DNA of 64,000 nt from Aquiflexum lacus (lineage in GTDB: Bacteria; Bacteroidota; Bacteroidia; Cytophagales; Cyclobacteriaceae), in the NCBI RefSeq assembly GCF_015476655.1, contig NZ_JABFHF010000004.1:1-64000 (forward strand). The letters are read 5' to 3'. The translations under genes and the position numbers were made by a program. The notes under the pieces are model-generated. The model was not told where the DNA came from and ran no database searches. It saw nothing but the letters and a program-made list of their open reading frames with translations. Below, piece after piece: positions 44,601-53,600 of the stretch (within the stretch, counting starts at the first letter, position 1; the number at the start of each line of letters is the position of its first letter).

Positions 44601-46875
44601 TCAGGAACTCGGTGGTAAAGCATTGGAAGATCACTATGCCTACATGAAAACCTTCCCCGACTTAAAATCCACTTTTGAAAATATCGAGGCAAAAGGGATT
44701 TCCCTACCCACCTATCAGATCAACCACCTCTGCAAATTCACGAGCGGATTTCTCATGTTCATCACCTATGAGCCGGTTCCGGATGCTCATGGTATTTTTA
44801 AACGCTTTACCTCGGTATTTGACCAAACCTACACTCGGTTTTTAGATCTGAAAAAAGCTGAAGCGCAGACCAGAGAAGCTCAAATAGAAAATGCCTTGGA
44901 GAAAGTCCGGTCCAGGTCATTGGCCATGCAAAGTCCTGATGAACTGATTGAGGTAGCGCAACTGCTTAGGGAAGAAATGGGTGCATTGGGCGTAGAGGAA
45001 TTGGAGACCAGCTCCATCTACATCCAGGATGAAAGCAGCGAATTGACCCAATGTTGGTTTACCATTAAGAATCCGGAAAACCCTGACAAAGCCATAACAG
45101 ACCAGATGACTATTGACCTTCAGGATACCTGGGTGGGCCGAAAGATGGATGAATTTTACCGGTCCAAAGCAAAACAAACTTCCATCCTGATGCAGGGAGA
45201 GGGAAGGATAGAATGGATCAGATATTGTGAAGAAAAATCCGACCTGTTTGGGACCAGCAATTTTTATGGAGAAACTATTCCCGATCGTACCTATCATTTG
45301 TACAAATTTTCCAACGGCTTTATCGGTGCGGCAGCTCCCGGGGAGATTTCCTCAGAAAGTTGGGAACTTTTAAAAAGAGCCACGGCAGTATTTTCCTTTG
45401 CCTATACCCGTTTCAGGGATTTGCAAATGGCCCAAGCCAGCGCTAGGACTGCCATGCGACAGGCTTCTTTGGACCGTGTTCGCGCTGACATTTCATCCAT
45501 GCGCAATGCTGATGACCTTGACAGGATCACACCGCTGATTTTTAAAGAGCTGACCGTACTGGGTGTTCCATTTATCCGCTGTGGGGTTTTTATCATCCAG
45601 GAAAAACAAAAAATCGTTGAAGCCTACCTTTCTTCACCTGAAGGCAATTCACTTGGGGTTTTGCGGCTTCCCTACAAGGCCAGCGAACTCACCTATCAAA
45701 CCGTGGAGGCCTGGCGAAAGGGAGAGGTGTATAAGCAGCATTGGAATAAGGAGGACTTTATCCAATGGATCAAACAATTGATGAAAGAGGATCAGATTCA
45801 GGATGGCAGTACTTATCAGGGTACCGCAGCACCTCCCGAATCTCTTGATTTGCATTTTGTCCCTTTTGCGCAGGGAATGCTTTATGTTGGCGCAGTCAGT
45901 CCCTTGGATGAAAAGGAATTGGAATTGGTACAGACATTGGCCAAGGCCTTTTCTATTGCCTATGCCCGATTTGAGGATTTTGTCAAGCTTGAGCAGGCCA
46001 AGGCCGAAGTAGAATCGGCCATGAGCGAACTCAAAGCCACCCAATCCCAACTCGTCCAACAGGAGAAACTCGCCTCCCTCGGCCAACTCACCGCCGGCAT
46101 CGCCCATGAGATCAAGAATCCGCTGAATTTTGTCAATAATTTTTCGGAGGTGTCTATTGAGATGATTGAGGAAATTAAAGAGGAAAGAGCCAAGAGCCAA
46201 GAAACAAGAGACGAGACTTTGGTGGACGATATACTGGAAGATATCCAGTCCAACTTGGGAAAAATATATGAACATGGTTCGCGGGCAAACGGTATTGTGA
46301 CTTCGATGCTGCAACACTCACGAGGAGGGTCGGGGAAAATGGAACCTACGGACCTCAATGCGCTAATAAAGGAATATGTCAACCTGAGTTTTCACGGAAT
46401 GCGGGCCGGAAAGAATCCGATCGATGTGGATATCCAATTGGATTTGGATCCTGATTTGGGTATGGTGTCCCTGATCAAGGAGGACTTTACAAGGGTGGTG
46501 ATTAATCTGTGCAATAATGCATTTGATGCGATGAGGGGTAAAAAGTACGAAGTACAAAGTACAAAGTACCAAGAGGGGGAGCACAGTGTTGTAAACTACC
46601 TGCCGAAATTGAAGGTGTCTACAATGCTTGAGAATGGACGGGTTCGGTTATTACTTGAGGACAATGGGCCGGGGATTCCGGATGAGATCAAGGACAAAAT
46701 TCTGCAGCCTTTTTTTACAACCAAAAAAGGGACAGAGGGAACAGGGCTTGGGCTGAGTATCACGCATGATATTGTGAAGGCGCATGGTGGGGAGTTGAGC
46801 TTAGAGAGCAAATCAGATAATGAAAATAATAAGGGTACAACTTTCTACATCACACTCCCAATATTGAAAAATTAA
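38680..46875 (+). CDS. Giant soluble histidine kinase: SnoaL-like domain, 12 coiled-coil/GAF-like units, kinase
   Basis: This 2731-residue protein has no signal peptide or membrane span and is predicted cytoplasmic. Residues about 8-150 form an NTF2/SnoaL-like domain (AKKIYEIFWDSYTKGDLETF). A coiled coil then leads into twelve units of about 190 residues. Each unit starts with a helix of the type RFLDLQKAEAQAREAQIEAA, then LERVRxRxMAM and S-x-E-L, followed by a GAF-like domain ending VFEQxYTRF. Eleven units are alike; the twelfth has its own form (RQASLDRVRADISSMR). The kinase follows with GIAHEIKNPLNF (His near 2475), LCNNAFDAM and TEGTGLGLS. Repeats enter the kinase at 46186-46215 and 46541-46573. 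Twelve possible ligand pockets feeding one kinase is extreme. The protein lacks a receiver, so it probably signals to a partner such as the 30866 product. Confidence 0.93.
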   Translation: MATINPRITEAKKIYEIFWDSYTKGDLETFASTLDDTFEMIGTSETEVCHSKADGIAFFKAQMEEVVGKVEMRNRQINVLPVENLMLVNEQCDIYVLTETDLSAHSQVLSNDKPVWTFYSKIRISTFLREAEAGWKVIQQHGSLPDMRVQEGETMAIEKITKENLELKDAVKRRTSELENKNRELAIEAALEKVRAVATGMKTPEDMLDVCRVISDQLQQFGVEKIRNVQLAIIDENIGQYLCYQYFAPYGKTTIEKTEYLKSPVEHGMVRQMLASRDGYFIGRLSSKELEDFRIHRKEENHFPDPFLDKAIELDYCFLSIGEGGLGLTLYQPIAEDVLTLFKRFHQVFSLAYQRFRDIQKAEAQAREAQIEAALERVRSRSMAMHKSEELLDVITVVSEQLHQLGLRFNHVSFANNEIDQDYKFWSSLKGMNPLRFNVPFANLSVFTGLKKAQQDGVHFYTDILSRKDNRKWHAHLLKYGGSQIFSEEINEYIMRRGMARSISINPNIILILANYASVPYTEEENKIITRFGNVFEQSYTRFLDLQKAEAQVREAQIEAALERVRAQTMAMHSSEDVGKCVVKMFSELTALGVDEGTRFGIGILNHENENNQLWTARKTGEEVNMHIGNIDMAWHPMLMRARQAWLEQVPFHKYVLEGEDLLNYYQMLNNAPDYKIQIPIEKLPKKEIQHCFIFEHGFFYAFSPREFQPELIHITKRFSALFEQTYRRYLDLVRAETQAREAEIELALERVRARTMAMQHSDELTEASEVLDRQVRELGIETWGCAFHIYADDPAGDYEWFSSREGSLPFYKTPRENFFLKFYEKGKAGETFHVEEFLGEDCKVHYDYLMTIPVMGDALREIVSSGASLPESQYDHIAFFKHGFLLFITYQPVPESHSIFQRFAKVFEQTYTRFLDLQKAEAQAREAQIEAALERVRSRAMAMHNSQELKEVALELRKQMGLLGQKDLEVCAIHLYGHDEDSFESWSAMKAADSETEIVQTQANFPKKGIRIVDELMQQYKNGSRDYVLVNEGEKIEEWFMVMENNAPELHASIMHAIGYASVNKLKANWSVADFSGGALVMVTYGEPDASSRNLLRRSANVFEQAYIRFLDLQKAEAQAREAQIEAALERVRSRSLAMHKSDELNEVVSVLFEKLKDLQIPFTAVGIAIRIEGSKDLNGFVCGQNDSGLVITNYRIPYFDNPIPKDLYSILEKQLDFYVSHYSKEEKDAFYNYVIENTAEFRHLPEDIKRMIFDSTNYTISMVAVKNAVFNVNDFEGKVLAEEEVEIIQRFARVFDQAYTRFLDLQKAEAQAREARIEAALERVRAKAMAMHNTSDLANANSVVFDELNALGISPLRSGIGLVDAETRIGLMYATVSSDHGNNLLLIGEISLTNYHILESIYDNVISKQFYHIELNGQELKEYYDILLESYGNLPKPKFSIKETQHGYFLPFEHGTFYAWTQDPFDKESLRTIERFVSVINLTYNRYFDLKKAEDQAKEAQIELSLERIRSQVTAMQESSDLLDIVVTMRTEFVKLGHEAHYFWHMRWLPERYDKAMTSGDGTKIGMVMTLPRHIHGDIPLVADWEKTKEPTVVLAMEVETAVDYVHKMITLGDFEQVDPQAPTLDDIRHIGGLTFVMARTTHGEIGYSLPGVVTNPPKNAVDTLIRFAGVFDLAYKRFEDLKSAERQHREAQIELGLERVRARTMAMQKSEELADAAFVLFEQLRALGGNLWGTGFGLCQEHVEKDEFWFANENGVFPPVAIPNTTDPAHKQMYQGWLKKTDFLSIEKSGAALKSHYDYMLSLPEVRLFFQKIIDEGLSFPEKQQWNAAYFSKGYLLIITLEPYPEPEIFKRFAKVFEQTYTRFLDLQRAETQAREAKIEAALEKVRSRTMGMQSSDELPEVANLLFTEVRSLGIPAWSCGYNILAEDKKTATAWMSSEGIMQTPFQLRLFGEASFDEMGEFILSDHTMFVQELGGKALEDHYAYMKTFPDLKSTFENIEAKGISLPTYQINHLCKFTSGFLMFITYEPVPDAHGIFKRFTSVFDQTYTRFLDLKKAEAQTREAQIENALEKVRSRSLAMQSPDELIEVAQLLREEMGALGVEELETSSIYIQDESSELTQCWFTIKNPENPDKAITDQMTIDLQDTWVGRKMDEFYRSKAKQTSILMQGEGRIEWIRYCEEKSDLFGTSNFYGETIPDRTYHLYKFSNGFIGAAAPGEISSESWELLKRATAVFSFAYTRFRDLQMAQASARTAMRQASLDRVRADISSMRNADDLDRITPLIFKELTVLGVPFIRCGVFIIQEKQKIVEAYLSSPEGNSLGVLRLPYKASELTYQTVEAWRKGEVYKQHWNKEDFIQWIKQLMKEDQIQDGSTYQGTAAPPESLDLHFVPFAQGMLYVGAVSPLDEKELELVQTLAKAFSIAYARFEDFVKLEQAKAEVESAMSELKATQSQLVQQEKLASLGQLTAGIAHEIKNPLNFVNNFSEVSIEMIEEIKEERAKSQETRDETLVDDILEDIQSNLGKIYEHGSRANGIVTSMLQHSRGGSGKMEPTDLNALIKEYVNLSFHGMRAGKNPIDVDIQLDLDPDLGMVSLIKEDFTRVVINLCNNAFDAMRGKKYEVQSTKYQEGEHSVVNYLPKLKVSTMLENGRVRLLLEDNGPGIPDEIKDKILQPFFTTKKGTEGTGLGLSITHDIVKAHGGELSLESKSDNENNKGTTFYITLPILKN
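39230..45996 (+). repeat. Twelve-unit coding repeat array
   Basis: Units begin near 39238, 39762, 40324, 40884, 41440, 42028, 42607, 43161, 43737, 44296, 44857 and 45430, a period of about 525-590 bp. About 90 bp around each junction (encoding RFLDLQKAEAQAREA and the following helix) are strongly alike in DNA, whereas the 450 bp of each GAF-like part are highly diverged. This shows old units with a conserved joint and gives many possible sites for unequal recombination. Confidence 0.85.
46186..46215 (+). repeat. In-frame purine-rich repeat in the dimerisation hairpin
   Basis: AGAGCCAAGAGCCAAGAAAC and the following AAGAGACGAG encode RAKSQETRDE between the two helices of the HisKA hairpin. Comparable ACAAGAAAC-type repeats occur at the same place in the kinases at 50630 and 59930. 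Confidence 0.6.
46541..46573 (+). repeat. In-frame AAGTAC tandem repeat after the N box
   Basis: Four imperfect copies of a 7-9 bp unit (AAAGTACGA, AGTACAA, AGTACAA, AGTACCAAG) encode KKYEVQSTKYQ after NNAFDAMRG. A diverged relative is at 55637-55672 at the same site in the 1773-residue kinase. Confidence 0.7.
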
Positions 46876-46881
46876 AAGCAT

Positions 46882-49800
46882 ATGAACCTTCTTTCTAAAC
46901 AGTTAAGATCATCTCTATTTTTATTAGGATTCATTGCCTTGTCCACTACTTCTTGTGAAGAAAAAAATGTATCCGCGGATGTCACAATTGATAGTGTTGA
47001 ATTTGAAGAGCCAAGGGTAATTCCATTAGAATTAAGCGAGCCTAAACAAATCAATTGGGAAGTGACAGACATCAATGATTTTGATAGAATGTCTGAGCGA
47101 AAGGTTAACATACAATCCTTTCCGCAGAAACCCTTTTATCCCGATCGGTTCTTTCCACTAAAGACACCCATGACAGAAAATGAGGTGCTATTTGACTCTT
47201 TCGTCGACTCCTCTTTTAATTTTTCAGAGCTTCCTTCTAGCAAGATCGAATTCAAAACCTCCTTACTGGCAAGTCCAAAAAAAATAAAAGCTGGGTTACC
47301 CAAAATAGATAAAAATTCAACCCTAGGCATTTTAGAATTTAGTGAGGACCAAGGCCTTCCCAGCTATTTGGTTACAGCCTTAATGGAAGATAGTAATGGT
47401 ATGATGTGGATTGCCACGGATAAAGGTTTAACTAGATTTGATGGCGCATATTTGGAAATTTTCGATTTCATTGAATCATTTTTCACGGGAAGTCAGGCAA
47501 TTGTAAACAAAATATTAGAAGATAAGCGTGGTAGAATTTGGGTCTACACCTCTCAAAAAGGCATCTATGTAATTGACCTGAAAGTTGGCTTGGTGAGTAG
47601 CTTTAATTTTGTAGGCCAAAATTTCAACTTTAATGATAATTGCTCCATGATAATGGACAACGATGGCCAGATTTGGGTCGGTACCCTTCGGGATGGAATA
47701 TACATCTTTAATTCATCCAACGATACCTATAAGCACATTCCTCAATGGGGCCCAAATAATGACAGAAATGCCTCAAAACTTACACTTGATCAAAATGGAT
47801 CCCTTTGGGTAGGGTCAGCTTTGGGACTTTCAAAAATTGATATCCAGGGCGGAAAAACTCAAACCTTAGAAAAAGCATTCAATACCTCGATCGCCCCGAT
47901 AACTGGCCTTTTCACGGATAATGAGAACCAGATCTGGATAGGCACTTCTGAGCAGGGAGTAGCAATTTTAAATTCTGATCGGAATAAAATCAGTTTCTTA
48001 GGTACAGAGCAAGGAGTCGGGACAAGTATAGTCCACTTTTCCGAAGGATCTGATCAAACGATTTGGATGTCTTCTAATGAGGGAGTATTCATTTATAATA
48101 AAGAAAACCAGAGACTGAAAAATCTAAATTCTTCTGATGGAATAATTGATGATTTTATCAATACCACCACTTTTGATAGTAAGGGACAACTTTGGATTGC
48201 AACCCAAGATGGAATCAACCTTTATGATCTTCAAGGTCTTGCTCCTATTTACCTCAATAGCTCTGATGGATTAACAGGACCGGACGCTTGGTCATTTTTT
48301 GAAGATTCCGAAGAAAGACTCTGGATTGGGACTAGACAAGGTTTGGATCTGTATGATCCCGGAAAAAATTCGATATCGAGATTAGACATAAATCTTGGCC
48401 TCCCTAAGGCAAACAATATTTCCCATAAAATGCAAAGGCTTTCAACAAGCCAGATTTTAATTACTTCGCCTGGTTTTGGTTTTGGTATTTATGACGAGGT
48501 AAACGAGACAATCAAATACCTCAGAGGTAATCAAGGTCTTGTTACGCTTTTTCCATCTTCGTCTATTGTAGATAGTAAAGGAAGACTTTGGACCGGCTCC
48601 TTTAGAAATGGTACTGTGGAATTTATTGATCTAGAAACCAATGAAATAAAAATGCTTACCAATCTGAATGGAATAATGGGAGATATAGTCTGGGGGTTTG
48701 CAGAAGATCGGTATGGTCAGATTTGGGCGGGGACAGATTTAGGAATAAATGTGATCAACCCTGAAAACAATACGATTTCCTATTTGATGGAAGATGGTGA
48801 GCTTAGTCAACGGAATACGGGTGCATTTTTTACAGATAAAGACGAAACACTTTGGATAGGAAGTCGATCTGGGCTCTTGATTGTCGACCAAAAGGCAAAT
48901 TCATTAACTGAAATAAATACTGAAAATGGTCTGTCAAACCCTGCTGTTTACACTTCATATGGATCAAATGGAAAATACTATTTCGGAACAGGAAATGGGT
49001 TTAACCTCATAACTCCTAATACAGAAAAAAAGGAACAGGGTAAATTTGGCTATGACTTGAAATCATTTGAAAAAGGTCAAGGGTTAATTTACACTGATTT
49101 CAATGCTGACGCTGTAATTGAATTTAATAATAAGCTGTGGTGGGGAATTGAAACGGAGGCACTTACGATTACAAATATCCCCAGAGAGGACTCATCAGAA
49201 ATCAAGACCTTTATCTCTGGCATCACCATTTCAGATCAAGCTCAAAATTTCTTTGACCGAGAGGATATTCTAAGAAAATACCCCGATTTGGACACGCTAC
49301 TTAGTGCCGAACTAGATACATTTTACCTTTCTAATGCTATTCCCAAACAAAGCGATTGGCTCCAAAAAAATAATGTGAATTGGGACAGCATTTCGGGTTA
49401 TTTTAATCTTCCGGTCAATCTAGAAATTCCTTTTGAACATAATTTTTTGAGTTTCCAGTTTACTAGTGCCCAACTTTCAAACCAAGACAAAGCTAAGTAC
49501 AGCTATTTCTTAGAAGGTTTTGATAAGGAATGGAGCAAGGTAACCACAAACCCATTCAGTGAAAATTATAGAAACTTGCCTGCCGGCAAATATACCTTTC
49601 TAGTAAGTAGCTTATCCCCGGAAGGCCTATGGAGTGAACCCGCAAAAATTAGTTTTACCATCCTCCCTCACTGGACGAATACTTGGTGGGCTTGGTCATT
49701 GTACTTTTTAGTATTTTCTGCAATAGTTGGAGCAATAGTTCAATACCGGGCAAAGGCCCTCAAGAAGGAAAACTTGATCCTGGAAGAAAAGGTCAAGCAT

Positions 49801-50628
49801 CGTACCTCACAATTAAACCAATCCCTCGAAAACCTCAAATCCACCCAAGCCCAACTGATCCAATCTGAGAAAATGGCAAGCTTAGGAGAGTTGACTGCCG
49901 GTATCGCCCATGAGATTCAGAATCCGTTGAATTTTGTGAATAACTTTTCGGAGCTTAATAAGGAGCTGGTTCAAGAAGCCAAAGAAGAATTGGCTAAGGG
50001 AGACCTGGAGGAAACCAAGGCAATTCTGAATGATCTTGAGGGTAACTCTGAAAAAATCAACCACCATGGCAAACGCGCCGATGCCATTGTAAAAGGCATG
50101 CTCGCACACAGCCGAAGCAGCTCCGGTGAGAAGATACCCACTGACATCAATGCCCTGGCAGATGAATATTTGAGGTTATCCTATCACGGATTGCGTGCCA
50201 GAGATAAATCTTTCAATGCTGACTTTAAAACAAACTTCGATCCGAATTTACCCAAAGTGAATGTGGTGCCACAGGATATCGGAAGGGTATTATTGAACCT
50301 GATCAACAATGCCTTTCAGGCTTGTGCTGGCCAACCCTCCAAGGGTTCCAAACACTTGGAGGGTTTTAACCCATTAGTAACCCTCTCTACCAAAAACCTC
50401 GGCGATAAAATCCAAATCTCCGTCAAGGACAATGGTCCTGGCATCCCCGACGCCATCAAAGACAAAATCTTCCAGCCTTTTTTCACCACCAAACCGACCG
50501 GACAGGGAACGGGATTGGGATTATCATTATCTTATGATATTGTGAAAGCACATGGGGGGGAACTGAAGGTGGAAACCTTAGAGAATGTAGGCACAACTTT
50601 TATCATTGAATTAGAAAAAAAGGCATAG
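46882..50628 (+). CDS. Membrane histidine kinase with propeller sensor and lipoprotein-like N-terminus
   Basis: The 1248-residue protein opens with a signal that ends STTSCEEK, with Cys25 a plausible lipidation site although the -3 residue is unusual. About 120 residues without recognisable domain follow (26-145, rich in Pro, Glu and Lys), then propeller blades (MMWIATDKGLTRFDG, QIWVGTLRDGIYIFN, SLWVGSALGLSKID, RLWIGTRQGLDLYD, QIWAGTDLGINVIN), a Y_Y_Y domain (about 853-930) and a membrane span (about 931-953). The kinase has [12 protein letters not shown] (His near 1009), LINNAF and TKPTGQGTGLGL. A perfect 11-bp inverted repeat is embedded after the N box (50333-50365). Only 6 bp separate it from the preceding array kinase and 1 bp from the next one. 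Confidence 0.93.
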   Translation: MNLLSKQLRSSLFLLGFIALSTTSCEEKNVSADVTIDSVEFEEPRVIPLELSEPKQINWEVTDINDFDRMSERKVNIQSFPQKPFYPDRFFPLKTPMTENEVLFDSFVDSSFNFSELPSSKIEFKTSLLASPKKIKAGLPKIDKNSTLGILEFSEDQGLPSYLVTALMEDSNGMMWIATDKGLTRFDGAYLEIFDFIESFFTGSQAIVNKILEDKRGRIWVYTSQKGIYVIDLKVGLVSSFNFVGQNFNFNDNCSMIMDNDGQIWVGTLRDGIYIFNSSNDTYKHIPQWGPNNDRNASKLTLDQNGSLWVGSALGLSKIDIQGGKTQTLEKAFNTSIAPITGLFTDNENQIWIGTSEQGVAILNSDRNKISFLGTEQGVGTSIVHFSEGSDQTIWMSSNEGVFIYNKENQRLKNLNSSDGIIDDFINTTTFDSKGQLWIATQDGINLYDLQGLAPIYLNSSDGLTGPDAWSFFEDSEERLWIGTRQGLDLYDPGKNSISRLDINLGLPKANNISHKMQRLSTSQILITSPGFGFGIYDEVNETIKYLRGNQGLVTLFPSSSIVDSKGRLWTGSFRNGTVEFIDLETNEIKMLTNLNGIMGDIVWGFAEDRYGQIWAGTDLGINVINPENNTISYLMEDGELSQRNTGAFFTDKDETLWIGSRSGLLIVDQKANSLTEINTENGLSNPAVYTSYGSNGKYYFGTGNGFNLITPNTEKKEQGKFGYDLKSFEKGQGLIYTDFNADAVIEFNNKLWWGIETEALTITNIPREDSSEIKTFISGITISDQAQNFFDREDILRKYPDLDTLLSAELDTFYLSNAIPKQSDWLQKNNVNWDSISGYFNLPVNLEIPFEHNFLSFQFTSAQLSNQDKAKYSYFLEGFDKEWSKVTTNPFSENYRNLPAGKYTFLVSSLSPEGLWSEPAKISFTILPHWTNTWWAWSLYFLVFSAIVGAIVQYRAKALKKENLILEEKVKHRTSQLNQSLENLKSTQAQLIQSEKMASLGELTAGIAHEIQNPLNFVNNFSELNKELVQEAKEELAKGDLEETKAILNDLEGNSEKINHHGKRADAIVKGMLAHSRSSSGEKIPTDINALADEYLRLSYHGLRARDKSFNADFKTNFDPNLPKVNVVPQDIGRVLLNLINNAFQACAGQPSKGSKHLEGFNPLVTLSTKNLGDKIQISVKDNGPGIPDAIKDKIFQPFFTTKPTGQGTGLGLSLSYDIVKAHGGELKVETLENVGTTFIIELEKKA
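50333..50365 (+). repeat. In-frame perfect inverted repeat after the N box
   Basis: AACCCTCCAAG (50333-50343) and CTTGGAGGGTT (50355-50365) form a perfect 11-bp stem with an 11-nt loop. The element encodes QPSKGSKHLEGF between NNAFQACAG and the next strand (LVTLSTKNL). It is unrelated in sequence to the elements at the same site in the neighbouring kinases. Confidence 0.85.
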
Positions 50629-50629
50629 T

Positions 50630-53600
50630 ATGGATGCTAAGAAGAAAAAAAACCTGGAAGAGACTTACAAACGGATCCTCAATGTAGGCTTCTGTATAGT
50701 TCCCTATGAAGATATATCGGATATCATAGGTCCCGACCCCATGGTATATGGCACTGCCAAAGATGAAAGGATCCTATCTTTTGAAGGTGTGGAGGCTTTG
50801 TTCAAATCCCAATATGAACAAATGGGAAATATGAAGCCTGCTTATGAGCGCAAAAGAATTGCCCTGCGGATATCAAACAGTGGGAACAATGCTTGCATCA
50901 TAGAAGAACTTACGTTTACACTTTCTTCTGATAAAGAAATTCATACCATTTTTATGAGGGCCACCTGTGTGATGGAATACCTGGACAACCAATGGAAACT
51001 CACCCACTGGCACACTTCAACACCGGTAGATACCGAAAATGATCCATGGCACATGGAGGAGTGGAAAAGGGAAAAAGAGAAGCTCCAGCAGCTAGTCGAT
51101 GAGCAGACAGCGGCATTAAAGCAAAATAACCGGGAATTACAGATCGAAGCGGCTTTGGAAAAAATCCGTTCCAGCTCTTTGGCCATGCAAAAACCCGATG
51201 ACCTGAGAGAGGTAGTGAAGGTCTTATTTGAACAAATGCAAGGGCTAAGCGTGGATATGGGTTTTGCATCGGTAAGCATTTTTATTTTTGAAGATGGATC
51301 AAGGAATATCAGACAATGGCTGCCCTTGCCGGATGGTGTTTCTTCAATGAGTGTACCCTATTTTGACCATCCGATTTCTTCCGACCTTTTTGATGCGAAA
51401 GAAAATGGGGAAGATTTTTTCACAAAGGTTTATACGCTCGAAGAAAAGAATACCTGGCTAGCACATGGTTTTGAGCATACGGATTACAAAGATCTTCCAG
51501 TAGATTTTAAATCCTCTCTACTTCAGGCTCCAGGCTATGCCATTGCCATCACACTTGCTAAGAATTCGGGAATATGCATTCCCAGTTTTGAAGGGAAACT
51601 TCCTACGCCTGAAGATATTCAAATCATGAAACGGGTGGGCAAAGTCTTCGAGCAAGCCTATATCCGCTTTCTCGATCTCCAAAAAGCAGAAGCGCAGGCA
51701 AAGGAAGCGCAAATAGAAGTGTCATTAGAGCGGGTACGATCAGCCTCAATGGCAATGCACAAAACCGATGAACTGGGAAAAGTGGTAGAAATGCTTTTTT
51801 TACAGTTCTCTGAATTGGACCTTGATTTTTATCAAGTATGGATCAACATTTTCCGCTTGGAAGAAGGAGTCTCCGATTGTTGGTTTTCTCCCGTAAAGGG
51901 AGTAATTAATGAAGCATACACCGCTCTAGTACCCCTTGAACCCTTTGAGAATCTATCAATAAAAACCTGGAAAGCTGGTGAAGAGTTTTCCTATTTATCA
52001 TGGAATGGCCTGGGGGAAGTGGATAAAGTGATGAAGGAGTTGTCTGCGCTGACGAATCATCCAAGTTTTCATCAAATCCAGAAAAAGAAACGTATGAAAC
52101 GCGTGGAAATTGTCGATTGTAACCATAAATATGGGGTGATAGCAATGGCAAAGAATGAGGATATTACAGATAATGACCGATCCATTCTTAAGCGTTTCGC
52201 AAATGTTTTTGAGCAATCCTACACCCGCTTCCTTGATCTACAAAAAGCCGAATCGCAGGCAAGGGAAGCCAAAATAGAATCGGCATTAGAAAGGGTAAGG
52301 TCCCGCAGTTTGGCCATGCATCATTCATCAGAATTATCGGCTGTAGTTGATACATTGCTTAAGGAGTTCACCAATCTTGAATTCACCCTTACCTTCTGTA
52401 TCATCAATTTGATTGATGAACAAGACATGAGCAATACAGTTTGGGCTGCCAACCCAGAAGAGGGAAAAGACCCGGAATCCTATTACATGAAATTTGAAGA
52501 TTATCCCTTCCATCACGCCATGTGGGATGCCTGGAAAGCTCAGAAAAAGCGATTTGTTTATACCATAGAAGGAGAAGAGAAAAAAATCTATGATCAATAT
52601 CTTTATAATGATACTGAATTTCGACGTTTCCCAAAAAACGTCCAAGAAGCAAATAAATCCCTAGAACGCTATGTCGCCGGCTTTACATTCTTCAAGTATA
52701 GCGGACTACAAACAGTGAGTGTTAATCCTATATCTGAAGACGAATTAGAAATTCTCGAACGCTTTGGTAGGGTCTTTGAGCAGGCCTATACCCGCTTTCT
52801 CGATCTGCAAAAAGCAGAGGCACAAGCCAGGGAAGCTGAAATCCAATTGGCGTTGGAAAGAGTGAGAGCTAAGACCATGGCCATGAAAACCCAGTCTGAT
52901 CTCCTCGGTATCATAGAATTATTTGGCGAACAACTGAATGCTGTAGGTATAAGGTTTGATAACGTCACGTTTATCGAAGGACCCATCACAAAAAAAAGAG
53001 ACTGGGATCTATGGAGCTATGCGCCGGAGGCAGAAAATACAACCGATAAAATTCTCATTCCTTATATAGAGACTCCGTATTTCACAAAAACAGCAAAAGC
53101 TGTAAAAGAGTACCAAAAGACCGGCCAGCCCATCCAAGTAAAAACATTCACAAAGAAAGAGAAGAATGAATTTCTCGACCACTATTGGAAGCATGTACCA
53201 GCTGTGTCAGATGAATTTGTCAATTATGTTAATGCCACTCCAGGTTCAATAATAGTAGATGCTTTTTTGGAAGAGATAACTGTTTCTATGGTAAAATGGA
53301 ATACAGAACCATATACATATGAGGAACTTGAGATTTACGAACGCTTTGCAAAAGAGTTCAGGCAAACCTATATCCGCTTTCTTGATATCAAAAAAGCTGA
53401 AGCTCAAGCTAAAGAGGCAAAAATCGAGGTAGCCCTCGAAAAAGTGCGCTCCCGAACCATGGCCATGCAAAAAGCAGAGGAATTGGGAGATGTAGCGACA
53501 GTATTATTCAGCGAGCTCAATACATTAGTTGATAATTTATGGACTTGTGGCTTTGTTCTATGTGAAAAAAATCGCCAAGAAGATGAGTGGTGGCTGAGCT

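Noticed and set aside
39230-45996. Regularly spaced similar DNA segments suggesting a CRISPR-like or non-coding tandem array
   Set aside because: The spacing is about 560 bp, the segments lie in one long open frame, and they encode the joint helix of a protein repeat.
38680-46875. The 2731-residue frame as an assembly artefact or tandem misjoin
   Set aside because: The sensor parts of all units differ strongly from one another, so a collapsed or duplicated assembly would not create them; the exact unit count still deserves long-read confirmation.
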